Part shown: in pieces, positions 12,611 through 14,999 of the stretch
Position numbering within the stretch: position 1 is the stretch's first letter
Layout: every line of letters begins with the position of its first letter
Assembly (NCBI GenBank): GCA_964343305.1
Contig: CAYFJO010000266.1
Coordinates: 1-14,999, forward strand
Length of the DNA stretch: 14,999 nucleotides
Direction: 5' to 3'
Source: CAYFJO01 sp964343305
Lineage (GTDB): Bacteria > Planctomycetota > Planctomycetia > Pirellulales > Pirellulaceae
Position numbers and translations under genes: made by a program
Notes under the pieces: generated by a model
Databases searched by the model: none
The model's input: the letters and a program-made list of their open reading frames with translations, nothing else
Told to the model about the DNA's origin: nothing

Positions 12611-14999
12611 TCACTGCGTAACCGTTGTCATTTTTTGTCGCTCTTCGGCATCAGGCTCGCGCAGACTGTTGACGCGGACCAAGAAGATCGCCTCTCCGGC
12701 GGCAACTCCGGTAGTCTGGACAATGAACGACATCGATTCGCCGGCCCGCATCTCCGCGATCGGATTGAGCTGCCAATGCCGGCCCATGTCGTGTTCCATC
12801 TTCAACGTGATCTGGCGCCCTGCCCGAGACGCGACGTCAGTGATCTTCATTTCCGCGGTCACGACGATCCGAATCTCGACATCTCGGTCCGAGACGTTTC
12901 GTCCGTTCGTCACGGTGACGATGTAGCGGCCCATGCCACCGACACGAATGGGATTGGTGGGATTGGCAACGGAAATCGTCATGTCTCCGACCGGTGGCTG
13001 CTGATCGGGTTGTTGATCGGGCTGTTGATCGCCATTGGGGGCTTCAACATTGGCTGCGGCCGTGATCTTCGTTTGCATCGTGGCGTTGTCCGCGACACCT
13101 TCCGCCGTCGTGACGGTGGCGGCGACTTGCGCCGCGGCATCTTCACGAAGACATTCACAGTACACGTCGATCACCTGTCCCGATTGCCCGGGCTGCAGCG
13201 TTTTCATCAATTTGTCCCAGAACAATTCGCCGTTTTCCCAGTCGTGCGTGTCCGTCGCGTTTTTCGGAAACTGCGATGGCGGGAACGAGAAGTTGACTTT
13301 GACTTTGGTCAGTGCGACATTCCCGGTGTTTGTCACTCGCACCGTGTAGTGGGCCAAGTCACCGACTTTTTGCTCGGCTGGACCGTCGACTCGGATTTGA
13401 ATTTGCGGCCGGTCGACGGGCTGGGGAGCCGCGACGTTAACGCACTTTTTGGACTGTGCCGTATGGCCACCTTCCGCCTGAATGTCGAGAGTGTGGCAAA
13501 GCACACCAGGGCCAACAACTCGGAATTTGATCGCGACCTGCGCGGATTTACCCGGGTCGATGGGAGCATCCAATGTCTTCTTAATCGGACTTTCCACGCC
13601 ATCCACGTGTTTGAGGCCAGCTCCGAATTGGTCGATCAGCGTCACGCCCGTCAGCGGTTGATCGCCTTGATTAGTAATTTCGACGCGAAACTCGATTTCG
13701 TCACCGACTTTGGCATCCGTTGGACCAGTCACCGTAAGGCCGAGGGCAGGCTGGATGACCGCGGTTTCCGCACAGTGGCTGGCCGTGACGCCTTCTCCTG
13801 TGCCGTTGACACAATATTGTTGTGTGCCGCGCGCCGTGCATCGACAGGTGACTTGAATTGCCTGCGATGTTTTTGGCGGAATCGAATCGAATCGCCATTC
13901 GCGGCGATCGCCAAACGCGGCTCCAGCGGGCTGACTGCTGAGAACGTCCAGACCGGCAGACGGCGTGTCGGTGATGACGACGTTGCGTGCGGGCATGTCG
14001 CCTGGATTGGTGATGACGACTTGATAAACGACTGTCGCATCGATTCCCGCCTGGCTTGGTCCGGCAACTTGGATCGCCAGTCCCGGCGCGGACCAGGTGA
14101 CGGTCGTCCAGCCTTGCCCAACAACGAGGCCCGCCACATCGCCGGGCCCCGTCGCGGGTCGAATGATCTGCATGCGGACTTGTGTCGAACCGAATTGAGT
14201 CGCCTTCGGGGCGATCTGAACTGCGGCTCGCCCCAGGCTGTCGGTGGTCGCTTCGGCGACGGTGCCACCCGTCGGTGCGAATCCGGCCGCTGTGTCTGTG
14301 CCCACGATCTCGTAGCGAACGGTCCAACCGGCCAACGGTGTGCTGGTGGATGCTTGAGTGACGACCGTTTCCAAAGTGTGCTCTTGTCCAGCCGGAATCA
14401 CGGCGGTCGGCGGAAAACGCCATTGCGCATCGAGCCAGTGGATGGTTACGGTTTGACGGCGGCGGTCCCAAGCTTCGACATCGGGCGCTTGGACCGAAAC
14501 CGAACTGGTGCCGGCGGTCGCCGAAGTGATCGAGACCCATGCTTGACCTCTTTGAATCCAAGCATCGTCATTTGGTGTGTCGGTGCCGCGAGTGATGTGT
14601 TGTGAGCTGGAAGAGGTTCGGCTGGTCGCGAAATCGTTACTTAGTTTGTCTGTCGATTTGTGAAACCAACCGTGGTTGAACCAGCGTCGATGGTTGCCCA
14701 CCTCGACGAAGTTGCCGACGCTTTCTTGGCCGAGCACCCACTCGATCGCTTGCCCTGGTACAAGCTGTCCGCCTTCGCCGGCGACGCCCGCGGTCAGGAT
14801 CACTTCACTTCCGACGGGCGCGACGACTCGAGCCGGCGCGACAACCAACGTGCCAGACGAGCGTCGTTGAAACAAATCGAGTAGCGAATATTTGGGCCAA
14901 ATCGTCGACCTCGGTGCTTGAGCGGGCGGAGTGGCGGGAGCGGCGAACGGTGTGGGTGCCGCGGGAACGGGGCAAGGCGGCGGTGTCGGTCCGGCGGTA
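12611..14999 (-). CDS. Large surface or secreted protein with DUF11-type repeats (5' end outside window)
   Basis: The frame is open from the stop at 12611-12613 to the window end, so at least 795 residues are seen and the N-terminus is missing; a TTG at 14875 is not the start, because coding sequence continues upstream. The visible N-terminus is a Pro/Ala/Thr-rich linker of about 30 residues, followed by an Ig-like region (LVVAPARVVAPVGSEVILTAG). Counting from the TTG codon at 14875, four CARDB/DUF11-like beta-sandwich repeats follow at about 265-375, 378-482, 490-607 and 631-738, marked by YQVVITNPGDMPARNV, FRVEITNQGDQPLTGV, YTVRVTNTGNVALTKV and YIVTVTNGRNVSDRDV. A QQPDQQPDQQPP linker precedes the last repeat. 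Cysteine pairs (CRC, CEC) suggest disulfides. Such proteins are common planctomycete envelope components; the specific role is unknown. Confidence 0.88.
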   Translation of the reverse strand, partial: TAGPTPPPCPVPAAPTPFAAPATPPAQAPRSTIWPKYSLLDLFQRRSSGTLVVAPARVVAPVGSEVILTAGVAGEGGQLVPGQAIEWVLGQESVGNFVEVGNHRRWFNHGWFHKSTDKLSNDFATSRTSSSSQHITRGTDTPNDDAWIQRGQAWVSITSATAGTSSVSVQAPDVEAWDRRRQTVTIHWLDAQWRFPPTAVIPAGQEHTLETVVTQASTSTPLAGWTVRYEIVGTDTAAGFAPTGGTVAEATTDSLGRAAVQIAPKATQFGSTQVRMQIIRPATGPGDVAGLVVGQGWTTVTWSAPGLAIQVAGPSQAGIDATVVYQVVITNPGDMPARNVVITDTPSAGLDVLSSQPAGAAFGDRREWRFDSIPPKTSQAIQVTCRCTARGTQQYCVNGTGEGVTASHCAETAVIQPALGLTVTGPTDAKVGDEIEFRVEITNQGDQPLTGVTLIDQFGAGLKHVDGVESPIKKTLDAPIDPGKSAQVAIKFRVVGPGVLCHTLDIQAEGGHTAQSKKCVNVAAPQPVDRPQIQIRVDGPAEQKVGDLAHYTVRVTNTGNVALTKVKVNFSFPPSQFPKNATDTHDWENGELFWDKLMKTLQPGQSGQVIDVYCECLREDAAAQVAATVTTAEGVADNATMQTKITAAANVEAPNGDQQPDQQPDQQPPVGDMTISVANPTNPIRVGGMGRYIVTVTNGRNVSDRDVEIRIVVTAEMKITDVASRAGRQITLKMEHDMGRHWQLNPIAEMRAGESMSFIVQTTGVAAGEAIFLVRVNSLREPDAEERQKMTTVTQ

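Noticed and set aside
12569..14605. A 678-codon open frame on the + strand opposite the DUF11 gene
   Set aside because: Its translation is rich in Arg, Asp and His without any domain, signal or motif, and it is fully antisense to a gene with clear repeat domains. Long antisense frames are expected in GC-rich DNA.

Overview
The window looks like part of a planctomycete chromosome, most likely Pirellulales-like. The reasons are the gene families: a Tat-exported DUF1501 protein, a secreted DUF1080 protein, a large proline-rich secreted protein with DUF11 repeats, a stand-alone LigD-type phosphoesterase domain, and short-motif palindromes between genes. No rRNA, tRNA, CRISPR array, transposase or phage gene was seen. 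The genus assignment is inference.

Layout. Positions 1-126 may be the tail of an upstream gene. 130-1557 (+) is a DUF1501 protein. 1641-3631 (+) is a compact lipoyl-related cluster: a LipB-fold protein, an intact-looking LipA coupled to it by a GTGA overlap, and a small lipoyl-domain protein. 3797-4471 (+) is a cysteine-rich lipoprotein gene with its own strong ribosome binding site and intrinsic terminator. 4601-5434 (+) is a CPBP membrane protease homologue, convergent with purC at 5475-6335 (-). A 294-bp divergent region with a large palindrome separates purC from a GH10-like gene (6630-8117, +). A palindromic array of a 9-bp motif precedes a ClC chloride channel/transporter with CBS domains (8260-10140, +). 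A DUF1080 protein (10247-11317, +) lies between two palindromes. A membrane-anchored protein of unknown function (11495-12250, +) overlaps tail to tail with the LigD-type domain gene (12202-12585, -), which lies downstream of the DUF11 protein (12611 to the window end, -, 5' end missing).

The most striking theme is enzyme-fold proteins that appear to have lost their active-site residues. The LipB homologue lacks both the catalytic Lys and Cys. The lipoyl-domain protein two genes later has Asn where the lipoylated Lys should be. The GH10-like protein lacks both catalytic glutamates, the ClC lacks the internal proton glutamate, and the CPBP homologue lacks the first motif glutamate. The co-location of an intact LipA between a dyad-less LipB and a lysine-less lipoyl domain is the best candidate here for an undescribed system. 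All of these comparisons are alignments by eye against remembered family motifs; no search was run.
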